Shown piece after piece: positions 23,671 to 34,701 of a stretch of 64,000 bases of DNA (the first letter of the stretch is position 1; each line of letters opens with the position of its first letter). The notes beneath the pieces are model-generated. The model did no database searches. It saw only the letters and a program-made list of their open reading frames with translations, and had not been told where the DNA came from. Source of the stretch: Oehlia diaphana (Eukaryota > Glomeromycota > Glomeromycetes > Glomerales > Glomeraceae). The translations under genes were made by a program, and so were the position numbers. The stretch lies in contig QZLH01000101.1 of assembly GCA_003833135.1 (NCBI GenBank), forward strand, positions 83,420 through 147,419, in the 5' to 3' direction.

Positions 23671-23984
23671 AAATATGTCACATGATGTACTATATATAAA
23701 GTAAATTTATTAATCGGATTTTTTCAACTTAGCCAATTTTGATCGGTTAAACTTAAAATTTTATTGCGAAGATATTTTAAAAAATTTTTTTGTTGACATA
23801 TTTACAAAATAATCTTATTTAATGAAATTTTATTAAAATTTAAGTTCCACATTTTCGATTTTAAAGAAAAAATCACTGTAATTATCTTTAATGAAGTGAT
23901 ACAAATAAAAATAATAACAATAAATAAAAAAGATAAGTAAATTACAATGATCAAGGAGAAAGATGCTAATAAAAAAAATGAAAC

Positions 23985-24440
23985 AACAATGGAGTAATGG
24001 AAAGTAATAGAAGAAGAAAGGAAGTAAAAAAGAGTAATGAGAAGTGATAGGAAACAAAAAGGAGAAATAGGACATGATGGATGATGAAAAAGAGTGATGG
24101 GAGACGAAAAGAAGTGATGAGGAGTGTGGGAGATGAAGAGGAGTGATGGGAGACGAAGAGAAGTGATGGGAGACGAAAAGAAAGTGATGGTAGATGAAAA
24201 GGAGTAATGGGAGATGAAAGAAGTGATGGGAGATGAAGAGGAGTGATTAGAGACAAAAAGGAGTGATGGGAAACAAAAAGAAGTGATGAGAGACAAAAAA
24301 GAAGCGATGAAAGACAAAAAAGAAATAATGGGAAGTAAACAGGAGAGAAAAAGAAATAATGAAAAATGAAAAGATGTGATAGAAAATAATGTAAGACAAA
24401 TAATAAGAAGTAATATGAGGTGAAAAATAATAAGAGACAA
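23985..24440 (+). repeat. Purine-strand minisatellite, about 21-bp unit
   Basis: About twenty degenerate copies of AGTGATGGGAGACGAAAAGA and variants (GATGAAGAGG, GACAAAAAGG). The plus strand is almost all purine apart from the T of GATG. The long open minus-strand frames here (Ser/Phe/Leu-rich) are products of the repeat, not genes. The array is most regular at 24095-24300 and fades on both sides. Confidence 0.85.
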
Positions 24441-24489
24441 AAAATAAAAAAATGATCATTATAAGAGATTAGGCAATGATAGGAAACCA

Positions 24490-26610
24490 AGTAAAAAAAA
24501 TAAAAAGCATAAAGTAAAAAAAAATAAAGTTAATAAAAAACGAAATATAAAATTAAGTATCTCTAAAATAAAATAATCATTATTAAAATACTTAAAAATA
24601 TCTATTAAAATATAAAATCAAATGTAAAATACAATATAAAAAATATAGATTAAGCTAGAAATGATATATGTAAAAAGTTAGTTAATATTATACCAATTTG
24701 TATAATGATATTATTAAAATTAATGGAAATTGTATAAAATGGTAAATTGTTTGTTTATTAAAATTTTTGTATATTTAAATTGTTTTTAGAATCTTTATTA
24801 TACAATTAAAAAAATTTTAATAATAATTAAAAGAAATGCATTGTATGTTTAACTAAGATTAATAAATATTTTTTAAGTATTTATAAAATAAAATAGTCAT
24901 AAAATAAATTGCTTGGAGTATAAAAAATTTTATATTAAATATAAATTTGTTTAGTAATATTAAAAATAATTGCTTATTAATTTAGTAAATTTTGAAATTT
25001 TTATTTGATTTATTTATATATATATTTTTAAGATTTAATCTGAATAATCAAATATTTTGAATTAACTTTAGCAATTTTACTAATTTTAGAAAATAAAAAT
25101 TTTCTAAAATAGTTTTATTAAATTTAATTATTTATACTTGCTTTACTAATTAAATTTTCAAAAAAATGTAAAAAAAAAATGTAAAATATTTATATAAAAA
25201 TTATAAACATTTTTAAAAAATATAATAATTTTAATATAATTTAGATTGATTTTATTTATTAAATATTATTTTAAGAAAATAAATACTAATATTAATGCAA
25301 TTTTAAGTATTTTTTTTTTCAGCCAATTTTAAAATAACTTGTTTAAATTTCTTCAAAATTTTATACTAAATTTTACTATAATTTTATTATAATTTTGGCA
25401 AAATTTTAGTTAATTTAATATTTATAATAAATTCATTTTTTTTTAGAGTTTTACTAATTTTTTAATAAAACTATTTTAGCATTTTGTTAACTTGCTAAAA
25501 CTCTTGAGTTTTTTTAGTAATTTTAGTTAATTTTTATATATTTATTTAAAATTATGAATTTTTATTAACTATTTGTTATTTATATAATAAATTAAAAATT
25601 CAAAATATTATAGTTAAATACAGATCATATTAAACAAAAAATTATTTATATTATAATTTAATAAATATTAAAAATACTATTAGATACCTTTTAATAATAA
25701 AATAAACTCAATTATATAAATAAATTTTATTAAATTTAAATTATTAATTTGCTAAAAAATAGAAATATATAATTTAAAATTTTAATTTTATATAATTAAA
25801 TAAACTTTATAACTTATATATAGATTATTTAAAATTCTATTTAAATTTAAAAAATAAAAGTAATAAAGCAATTTATTTTCTTTTTATAATTTTTAAGATA
25901 AATTTATAATTTATTTATTTTTACTTATTTAAAATTAAAACTAAAATCTTTAATATATAAAAAAATAAATATTTTATAAATTAAATATAATTAAAACAAT
26001 TTTTTAAAAAATTTATATTTTGTACCAATTACTTTTATAAAAAAAAATCCTATAAAAACTTTACTTTGAATATTTTAAAATATTAAATATATTTATTTAT
26101 AAATATAATATATTTTTCTTTAAATATTTTATAATTAAATTAATCTAATTTACCTATAAATTTTATTAATTAATTAGTAATATTTTTTGAAATAATATAT
26201 TAAATTATAATAAATTTTATAGCTTTTATAAGTAAAAAAATTCTTATTAATTAATAATTTTTTTAAAAGAATAAAAATTATAATTAGAAAAAATATATAC
26301 TATAGGATTACATATTATCATTTGATCTTATGATTTATTATATTTATATAATTATTACATTGATTTATAAACTTTTCCTGCAAAATTTTTTTTTAACTCT
26401 TTTCTTTCTTTTAAATTATAATGAAACCTTCTTTTGAAAGTTTTAATAATATAATCATATCTGAAACATATTTGTTTAACAATATATCAAATTATTAATC
26501 AATTACAATGAGTTTACCATTAAATAATATATAATCACCTTTTAATTAAGTGGCTTTTTTATATGAGTATCCTACTTTTATTACTAATAAAGATTAATTC
26601 ATTTTTTATA
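24490..26610. other. Extreme AT desert
   Basis: Long stretches are nearly devoid of G and C. No frame of any length, no recognisable motif. It lies immediately upstream of a decayed transposase and is probably decayed transposon DNA. Confidence 0.6.
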
Positions 26611-27014
26611 TTTTTTATATACAGCTTCTTGATATTGAAGGTACTAATTTAATTCAGTATGGTGAAGTTATTTCATATCTTCAATTATGTTCTACCTTAG
26701 CTAAAAGAATGAATTTTTCAAATTTTAAAATAGCTATTCATTATTGTATTGAATTTGAATGGTTTAATAGATTTTTTATTAAAAAAAAAAGGTCAAAAAA
26801 AATAATAATAGCAGTATTAAATCAAGTGTATTAATTGTAAATATTTAGGTAAAATTAGAAATATTAAAGAAAATAAAATTCTTTTAGTATATTAACCTTT
26901 TTCAGCCTTTAAATGTTAATAAGATTATAAAATTTATTAATACATATAATTATGAATTATTTCCTGATAATACTTTATTTGCTTTTCAATTTTGTAGTCT
27001 TTTAGAAGATATTA

Positions 27015-27190
27015 CTGTATTTTTCCAAAATTAGTCATCCCAAAATTAAGCACCTCTACCAATTTTTCGAACTTTGATAAAAAGATTTTTATATAAAAAA
27101 TTATTAAAAAAACTTCCAAAATTAAGCATCTCTCCAAGTTTTTAACCAAAATCCTTGTAAAAAAGGGTAACTAATTTTGGAAAAATATGG
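27015..27190. mobile_element. Nested MITE 1 in the MULE, TA target site
   Basis: Terminal inverted repeats CTGTATTTTTCCAAAATTAG at the left and, at the right, CTAATTTTGGAAAAATATGG (the reverse complement of a near-identical arm). TA flanks both ends (27013-27014 and 27191-27192). Removing the element with one TA rejoins the transposase frame exactly across the site. 176 bp; no coding capacity. Tc1/mariner-like by target site. Confidence 0.75.
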
Positions 27191-27236
27191 TAAGTCTGAT
27201 ATTGAATACTATATTAAATGTGGTATTAGATTTACC

Positions 27237-27522
27237 AGGACCCCAAATATTACTAAAACAACTCAGATTCCATATAACTAAAATTTTAAAATGCAATATC
27301 TCAGTCAATATTATACCTAAAAAGATGAAATATATATTAAAATGTTCGTCTCATTGAGAAGAATTTAACAAGCCAAAGATCATTAAAATCTAATCACTAA
27401 ATCCCGAGATAGCAAAATTTGAGTTTAAAATCTACATATAACTTTATACATTTGGAATAGAAATTAATTATAAAGTTTATACAAATTCAGATCTGAGTTT
27501 TTTTTAGTAATTTTAGGGTTCT
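27237..27522. mobile_element. Nested MITE 2 in the MULE, 8-bp target duplication
   Basis: GATTTACC lies on both sides (27229-27236 and 27523-27530). Imperfect terminal inverted repeats of about 33 bases: left AGGACCCCAAATATTACTAA, right arm reverse complement CAGAACCCTAAAATTACTAA, continuing into ACTCAGAT on both. The interior contains ATCCCGAGATA (27401-27411), shared with the 29516-29786 element. An 8-bp duplication is hAT-like. Confidence 0.75.
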
Positions 27523-29515
27523 GATTTACCTACTATTAGATTATTATTAAAATCAAAATTTTCTAATCAATTTATATTGTCATAAGATTTATTAAATTAT
27601 ATTTAAAAAATTAAGAGAAAATTTGGTAATTCAAAAAATGATAGGCTATACTTTTAAACAAATTATTATAATGCAAAAAGATGATCCTTCATTTATAATA
27701 ATACCTCAAGTTGATCCTTTTATATCTCATTTAAATGGAATTTTCTGGATAACTTCTGATCAACAAATGCTTTATAATTGATATAATGATGTTATTTTAC
27801 ATAATAATACTGACAGCACCTATAAATCACTATAAATGGCTATTATCTTCATTTATTATTGTAAACTGTAATAATAAACACGACTGATTATACAAGTATT
27901 TATATAAGATGAATTCTTAGAGATATATCTTTAGATTTTATAATACTTAAAACAAACTATTATTGAATCAAATGTAAAAATTACTGATACAGATTCAGCG
28001 ATAATTAATGCTATTCAGCAAGAATTACCAAACACCCATCATATATATTGTATATTTTATATTATTAAAATTTACTTTATAAATTAAAAGGTGTATTAGG
28101 AAAAGATTATTTAAAGTTTGTTAGTAAATTTTATAAAATATAGAATTCTTTATCTGAAAAAATATTTGAAATTAATTAATAATTTAAAGAATACTTACTT
28201 TTAAAAACTATTTTTAAAATACTTTTTATAAATATAAAGAATCTTGGATATTTTGTTATACTCTTAAATTTTTTATAACAGGTATATAATCTACTTAATG
28301 TATAAAAGGTCTTAATAGAATATTACATAAAGAAATAGAAACTAACATATCTCTTACAAATATATTTCATAAAACAATTAAAAGGCTTAAAATCAAAATA
28401 TGAATAAAAGGTAGGTAAAAATGTATAGTTAATTTGATATATATTGTTTAATTTTAATATTATAATTTTAATATTATTTATTTAGATTTTTAATATTTAA
28501 ATATTCAAAAACATATTATTTTCAACTTCTAATAGTTATAAATGTTTTTTGTGAAATTAATACACTATTAAATGAATAATTATTCTTTTTTTTTATGTAT
28601 AGAATATCAAAAACAAATTTGTGAAGCCTCAATTTATCATGTAAAGCTAATTGGGTACAATAATATTTATGAATTATTACATTATCAAGAAGAATTGGAT
28701 TTAGAGAATCAAATTAATCCAGAATTAATTAATAATAGAAATAATTAATAATTGCTATATTTATTGAAGATAAATATAAAGATAAAAAGATCTTTCTTAA
28801 AAACCTTTTACAAGAATATAATATTGATATATGAAATTTGGAAAGTTGAATCATTATTGGCTCATTTACCAACTTCTTATCAATATATAGTAATTTTAAA
28901 AAATAGCTGGCATATATATATCTGTTTATTATTAACTAATAGTAAAGTAATTTTCTGCTATTATTTTAAAGTAATAATAGAATCTAATTTTGTAAAATTT
29001 CATATTAATATAATTTTAAAAAGAAGGTATAAGAAACATTTAAAATCAAATTTCGAAACTTTAATAAAAAACGTTAAATATTAACATTTTTTTTTTTATT
29101 TTTATTAATTTGATAAAAATTAATAATTTACCAATTATTATTCTTAATAATAAACATAATAATGTGCATAATGTTAATAATTTTGAAAGAAATCAGTTAA
29201 TTGAATTTTTAAATAAATTTATTGAAAAAAGAAAAAAAAAATTATTATAAGATACAAAAATTAAATAGAAGATTGAGAACAATTAATAATGTAACAAATA
29301 AAAATATAAGAAATATAGAAATTAATGGTAAAATTATTTTTGAAGTTAATAAAAGAATATATGCAATAAATGAAATTAATGAACTATTAGAACATATTGC
29401 AAAAGATCATTTTAACAAAACTACAAAAGATTAAAATTAGTATAGAAATCTTTGGAAAAGGCAGTGATAATATTCTAGATAAAGAAAATGCTAATAAAAA
29501 GGAATATGTATGTTA

Positions 29516-29786
29516 GTGTTCCGCACGAATCGATTCGTGACATGGTGCCCTGATTGCTCCCGAGTAATAAAAACGTATTTTGCGAATAACTTTTGATCTA
29601 GCGGTCTGATTTCGACAATCTATTTTTTTATTTTGATCAGGGAAACGAAACCTATCGATTAAAAAAAAGATCATCAAATTTGGATCACTAGATCCCGAGA
29701 TAATAATTTTTGGAAGTCAAATCGAGTCCGAATCGAGTCCGAATCGAATCGAATTTCAAAGAAGAAATTTGATTCGTGCGGAACAC
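29516..29786. mobile_element. Nested MITE 3 in the MULE, TA target site
   Basis: Perfect 16-base terminal inverted repeats GTGTTCCGCACGAATC and GATTCGTGCGGAACAC, flanked by TA (29514-29515, 29787-29788). The interior is a long imperfect hairpin: GATCTAGCGGTCTGATTT (29595) pairs with the complement of AAATTTGGATCACTAGATC (about 29676-29694). It contains ATCCCGAGATA (29692-29702). Much less AT-rich than its host DNA, so probably younger. It interrupts the C-terminal zinc-knuckle region of the MULE. 271 bp. Confidence 0.85.
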
Positions 29787-29859
29787 TAAATTGTATGTAG
29801 TAAATGTAAAGAAATAGAATATAATGCAAAAATATGTAAGAAGTAAATGGAAGATTTAT

Positions 29860-30740
29860 ATATTCTTATATGCTAAAATTTAAAGTAATTTAATAGTTAT
29901 ATTAAGTAATAATTACAGTATGTTGAATATGAGACTTAGTGTTAATTTAGGGTTAGAAGGTTAGGATCTATAGTAATTTAATATATATTTGCAATAACAA
30001 AGCAATAAAAAACCTATCAAATTTTTAAAGTTGTTTAATAATTGCATTTGGTGTAAGACTTAGGATTAGTTTAAAGTTAATTTAGGGTTAAGTGGTTATA
30101 CATCATGGATATGAAAATTAAATAAATATATTTAATCATATAATTATTATGTGATATAAACAAGGGCAGTGAAATAATGGGAGGTGTGATAAATAAAATT
30201 TTCCTTATTATATTTTAAAAAAATTTATTAATCTTAAAAATATAATTGCTACTATTAAATTTACATTGATAAAAGGAATCTAATAAACTATTTTTTTATG
30301 ATTATTAGATGTTGAATATTTTAAAAAACCAAAATTTTTTAAAATTAATTTTATCTTTACAGTTTAAGAGATATGTATATGAATGTATTTGAAATATAAA
30401 TTTAGCAAGCCAGAAAAAGTCAATATCTTTTACCTGTACTATGGAAAAAGAATTTATTGTTATAATATCTTTTTTTTAATGGAACTGTTATATTATTTAT
30501 TTGATCAAGCTTCTACAAATTGCATTGTTTTACCAACTTTTCATCTAAACTAGAAATCTTTCTATATCAGATATTTTTTAACTATCTCATGTTCCTGCTT
30601 TTCAAAAAGAAGAAAAGACAATTTCAAGAGCAATAACAATTAATTCAGTCCAAAACAATGTTAAGAAAGGGAACTATAACTACAAGCTCAGCAAGCTGTG
30701 GTCATGCTAACTGGATAGATTCCAATTTTTTTAAGCACTA
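29860..30740. other. Intergenic DNA, nothing recognised
   Basis: AT-rich. Two similar 40-base stretches with GACTTAG..TTAATTTAGGGTTA occur at about 29932 and 30056. No gene seen. Confidence 0.45.
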
Positions 30741-30754
30741 TTGTTTAGGATCAT

Positions 30755-30918
30755 TATGGGACGTATAATTTCTATGATAGTAACAGAAGTTAACTTCTAT
30801 GCTACTATAGTAGGAAGTGACTGGTTAAAAAAAGCAAAAGCTATAACTGATTATGAAACGGATGAATTGACCTTTAAATTGGAAAGGAAAAATCTTACTA
30901 CAAGTACCAGCTATTGAC
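30755..30918 (+). pseudogene. Retroelement aspartic protease fragment
   Basis: A plus-strand frame reads RIISMIVTEVNFYATIVGSD, then WLKKAKAITDYETDELTFKL and ends at a TGA near 30916. The pattern (hydrophobic V/I stretch, Y.(A/V)IVG.DWL.K, then DY.T.EL) resembles the C-terminal half of retropepsin-like domains in Ty3/gypsy-type polyproteins, although the catalytic DSG is not visible. No adjacent reverse transcriptase is found, so it is a fragment at most. Family call is tentative. Confidence 0.35.
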
Positions 30919-30929
30919 TTTCTCTTTTT

Positions 30930-32635
30930 TCTTTTCAGTTCCATTTTACTATTTCGTGAATGAAAATGGTCATGGAATTCTAAAGCATTATTGTCTTTCC
31001 GACCAAAATTAATATAATAGACAAAGCTTACCATCAAGAATTTCCCCATCCCAATTTCTAAGGCTATTTTCCAAAATTTTTTATCTAAAACAAAGCTCTC
31101 TGTTTTGTTTTACGTTTGACAGGAGAGAGAATCTCTTTAACATGATCTTGACGTGAAGGTAATACACATTCAAACCCCTTTTTCCCTAAATCTCCAGCAT
31201 TGATTTGATATTTCAGAAAGAATTTTTTACAAACCCAAAATACGTTCATTCTCGGCTACTAATGTTGCCCTCTTCAAAAAGGAAACGTTAGTAAAGGACT
31301 TGCTAACGTTCCATAACCCCAATCCCACCTTCCGTCCAGAATTCCAAGGCCGGAATCCGCGTCAGAAGGTCATTTTCCAGTTCATGTTTGCATTTCCTCA
31401 AAAACGTGCTCATGAACAATTTCACGCAACACTTTAAAATATTTAATAAAATTTAGCATAAATTATTACAACTAGACGTTAGAGATTCATTATACCAAAT
31501 TATACTTACATATAATACGTGGAAGGACGACCGAACACCGAACAATAAATACGATTTTCTACCCAAATTTTATTAAAAATTTGTTTATAGCTTCAACTTT
31601 TTAATGGTATTTAACGTGCCACATTTAACAAAAAAAATTAGAATTCTTTTTGGCAAGCATCCACGCCATATTAGTTTTGAGTTGCACGAAATTCCTTGTG
31701 ACTCCATAATGAACATTATAAAGAAAAGACGCAACTTTCGCAATAATATTTACATAATCCTTCATATCTAAAAGTGATACCAAAAATCTGTGTACCGAAT
31801 GATATGAATCATATGATTATTGTCGCACTCCTTGTAACACCGAAAAATCCGCAACAATTTTCTATCTGCACTTTAACAACGTATTCGTTTTACATGTGAA
31901 GTTGTTATTAAAAACTAGAGTGTACAGGATTGTGTATAATCAAAGCGCCTAATCTTAAAAAAAAAACATTCCATAAATGATTGAGAAATCTTTTCTCGAT
32001 CTTAAACAATTTTTAATTAATAGTTCGGAATCAAAAAACTATAGAGATAACTTACTGTTGTGCAGCATTCTCGCTTGTTGAATAAATTCATACTATAATC
32101 CGATAGTCTTTATTTTTAATAATAAAAGACCCGATAAAATGACAACTCGGATCTTTTTTGCAAGAGAAACGTTGATCATATCATCATAAAGCTAAAAACG
32201 TAATAGTTGAATACCGATTTCGTAGATAAAATAAAAGCTTGGCGTTTTTGACAAACGATTTATCGATTATTACTTCAACCTCAATATTACTAAAAAAAGT
32301 AATAACAGATAATTATGAATTATCGGGAAATCTAAGAATTCCGCAAATCTGCATGAAATCAAAACCTGTTAATTATATATTATCAGTTATTGGATGAGTA
32401 AACTAAATAATAGTCTCACTAGAACTTATATAGTTTAAATCATCCAATAATAATATTATCGTTCATGCATAATTTTATTATATTTTTAATATTATATTAA
32501 CTCCTCGATTGTTATTCCGCGGATCAAATGACAAAAAGCAAATTTGATTTATTATATATATATTACTGATTGATTATAAATAACTCCTATTTTTTCATAA
32601 CTTTGTTTTTTTAAAAAAAATAAAAATCTTTTGAT
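30930..32635. other. Intergenic DNA, exchanger upstream region
   Basis: Near 31090-31210 the minus strand can be read as DLGKKGFECVLPSRQDHVKE and ILSPVKRKTKQRAL, protein-like but isolated and followed by stops. 31250-31430 is less AT-rich without a frame. The last 200 bases before 32636 hold poly-A/T and TTATATATATA near 32552, likely promoter sequence. I see no complete gene. Confidence 0.45.
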
Positions 32636-34161
32636 ATGGCAGAGAGACAACCACTGGCCTTAAACTATTCAGATTATGGTTCATTACCAAATGAGGGAGC
32701 ATACAATTTAAATAATGCATCAACTCCTGCGGTTTTAAATGATTCGCCACCCACACCAAAAATACGCAATTCTCTTAAAATTATACTTACTTGTTCATGG
32801 ATAAATTGTTTATTAATATTTATACCATTTGGATATTTAGCTCATATATTTAAATGGAGCGATACTTGGATTTTCACTTTAAATTTTTTAGCTATACTTC
32901 CATTATCCAAATTATACGATTTTGCAACGGTGGATGTTAGTTTAAGAGTTGGTCAATCAATTGGTTGTTTGTTAAATGCTACATTTGGTAATGCAGTAGA
33001 ATTAATCGTTTCAATAATAGCATTATCAAAAGGAGAGATACGCGTTGTTCAAACATCATTACTTGGTGCAATTATTTCAAATTTATTATTAATATTAGGA
33101 ATGAGTTTTGTTGTAGGAGGTTTTATTTATCACCAACAAGTATTTAATCAGATTATCGCACAAACTTCTTCTGGTTTAATGACTTTAGCGTGTATTAGTT
33201 TAATAATCCCTGCTGCTTTTAATTTTGCTGTCAACGATAATACTTTTAATGATAATGGAGGAAATTCTAGACAACTTGTAGACTTGTCTCATGGAACAGC
33301 AATAGTTTTATTAATAATTTATATTCTTTATATTTTTTTTCAAGTAATTATCCCAATCTTTCGGTGCAGTGTATTTATTATGTGAAATTTAACTCCTTAT
33401 TTTTGATTTATTAGTTGAAAACCCATTCGAATTTATATCAAATAGAAGAAGAAGAAGAACAACCTCAATTATCTCTTAGTACTGTATTAGCTTTATTCGT
33501 TATTGTGACTTTTATTGCAGCTTTATCTGCCGAATATTTAGTTGATTCAATTAAAGGAATGGCTGAATCTTCTGGATTAAGTAAAACCTTTATCGGTTTG
33601 ATTTTATTGCCTATCATTGGTAACGCTGCTGAGGTATATCGCGATTTTATCGAGACTCGAAAATTTTTCTTAAAAAACATTAATATGTGATTCTATCTTA
33701 TCTAGTTTACAACCGCTATTAATGCTTCAGCAAGGAATAAAATGAGCTTTGCTATCACTATTGCTGCTGGTAGCTCTATGGTAAGTGATCTAACAATTAT
33801 GCAATGTATATTTTTACTGTGCCAACATTTTTTTTTTTTTTCAATTTTTCTTTAGCAAATCGCACTTTTTCTTACGCCATTCCTTGTTATACTCGGATGG
33901 ATAATAGGACAAGATTTAACTTTGTATTTTCAGCCGTTTGAAACTGCAGTATTATTCATTTCAGTTATTATTACAAATTATCTTATTCTGGTATTTAATT
34001 TACGCATTCTTTTTTTTGTTTAAACGGTTCTATTTAATTAAAATTCTTAGTAATGGTTTTTTTTTTAGGATGGTAAATCAAATTGGTTTGAAGGTGCGAT
34101 GTTGCTAGCTACATATACCATTATATCTTTAGCTTTCTTCTTATATCCAATGAAATTGTAA
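32636..34161 (+). CDS. VCX1: Vacuolar-type Ca2+/H+ exchanger (409 aa)
   Basis: Five exons: 32636-33343, 33415-33633, 33706-33780, 33856-33990, 34069-34161; 1230 coding bases, every intron in phase 0. The length matches fungal Vcx1/CAX proteins. It has a hydrophilic N terminus (about 45 residues) and about eleven hydrophobic helices in two halves. The two CaCA alpha repeats are clear: [18 protein letters not shown] (residues 118-135) and [18 protein letters not shown] starting at 305, ending in [13 protein letters not shown]. The halves are separated by an acidic loop with EEEEEQPQ (about 247). The protein should exchange cytosolic Ca2+ for vacuolar H+, lowering cytosolic Ca2+ after signalling. 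In the second repeat Phe follows GNAAE where His is usual (GNAAEH); this residue falls at the exon 2/3 join, so it depends on the acceptor at 33705. Aminopeptidase gene follows on the same strand after 540 bp. Confidence 0.9.
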
Positions 34162-34701
34162 AATAGCCACTTTAGTTAGAATGATATGAGACGACGATTT
34201 TCCCTAATTTATATGACGCATTTTATACAAAACTTTAATTTTCATATGCAATGATGTTTAACAATGCGATAATTATTTTTAATTTCGTTGGGATAAATTG
34301 TATTTTTTTATAAATTGAACCAATAAAAAGTTGATTTGTTGATTGTGTAAATCATTACCAGATCAGTAACAGTAACACCGCTGATAAAAAAAAGCGAAAA
34401 ATCAAAAAGGCAGCTATTTTTTTTAGTTCGTCTTTTATTATTTTAAATAAACTACGAAAATTTATACTCAATTAATATGGTAAGTTATTTATTAAAGTTT
34501 TTAAAAAGAGAAAGAAAAAAAGAACATATATGGTAGGTTAATAGGTTAATATAAATTTTATTCATAAAACAAAATTTAAATAAACCTTGATAAAAAAAAT
34601 AAACTCTTATGCAATAGTTAATTGTTTGTCCAAGATCAAAATGGATAATTTCATTTCCAATTTGTATTACAAGCTTATACCATTTTCAAAATTATCCAAT
34701 C
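34162..34701. promoter_or_regulatory. Spacer between exchanger and aminopeptidase genes
   Basis: It should contain the 3' end of the exchanger transcript (TTCAATAAAAAG-like signal: AACCAATAAAAAG at about 34318-34330) and the aminopeptidase promoter. ATGGTAAGT at 34477-34485 is a strong donor after an ATG, so a spliced leader exon for the downstream gene is possible. Confidence 0.4.

Larger units (their letters stand above)
26622..29853 (+). pseudogene. Decayed MULE (Mutator-like) transposase
   Basis: Protein-like blocks in transposase order, broken by stops, frameshifts and three inserted elements. N-terminal part: LIQYGEVISYLQLC (26650) and NTYNYELFPDNTLFAFQFC (26937 on), then KSDIEYYIKCGIRFT (after 27190). 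Core: QKDDPSFIIIPQVDPFISHL, NGIFWITSDQQML and NDVILHNNT (27670-27810), typical of the MULE transposase domain, then DTDSAIINAIQQEL and HHIYCIFYI (27990-28060). A probable intron ends at about 28602 before YQKQICEASIYHVKLIG. A SWIM-like segment follows (YICLLLTNSKVIFCYYF, 28915-28970) with expected Cys/His replaced by Tyr/Phe. At the end is a zinc-knuckle-like CSKCKEIEYNAKIC (about 29800-29841) with Tyr where His is expected. Many losses fit C-to-T or G-to-A changes. Confidence 0.7.

Noticed and set aside
23802..24490. Long minus-strand open frames (212, 174, 80 and 70 codons)
   Set aside because: They are translations of the purine minisatellite and its edges, low complexity in three overlapping frames.
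29932..30100. TTAGGGTT words suggesting telomere-like sequence
   Set aside because: Only two isolated copies within a short imperfect duplication, no tandem array.
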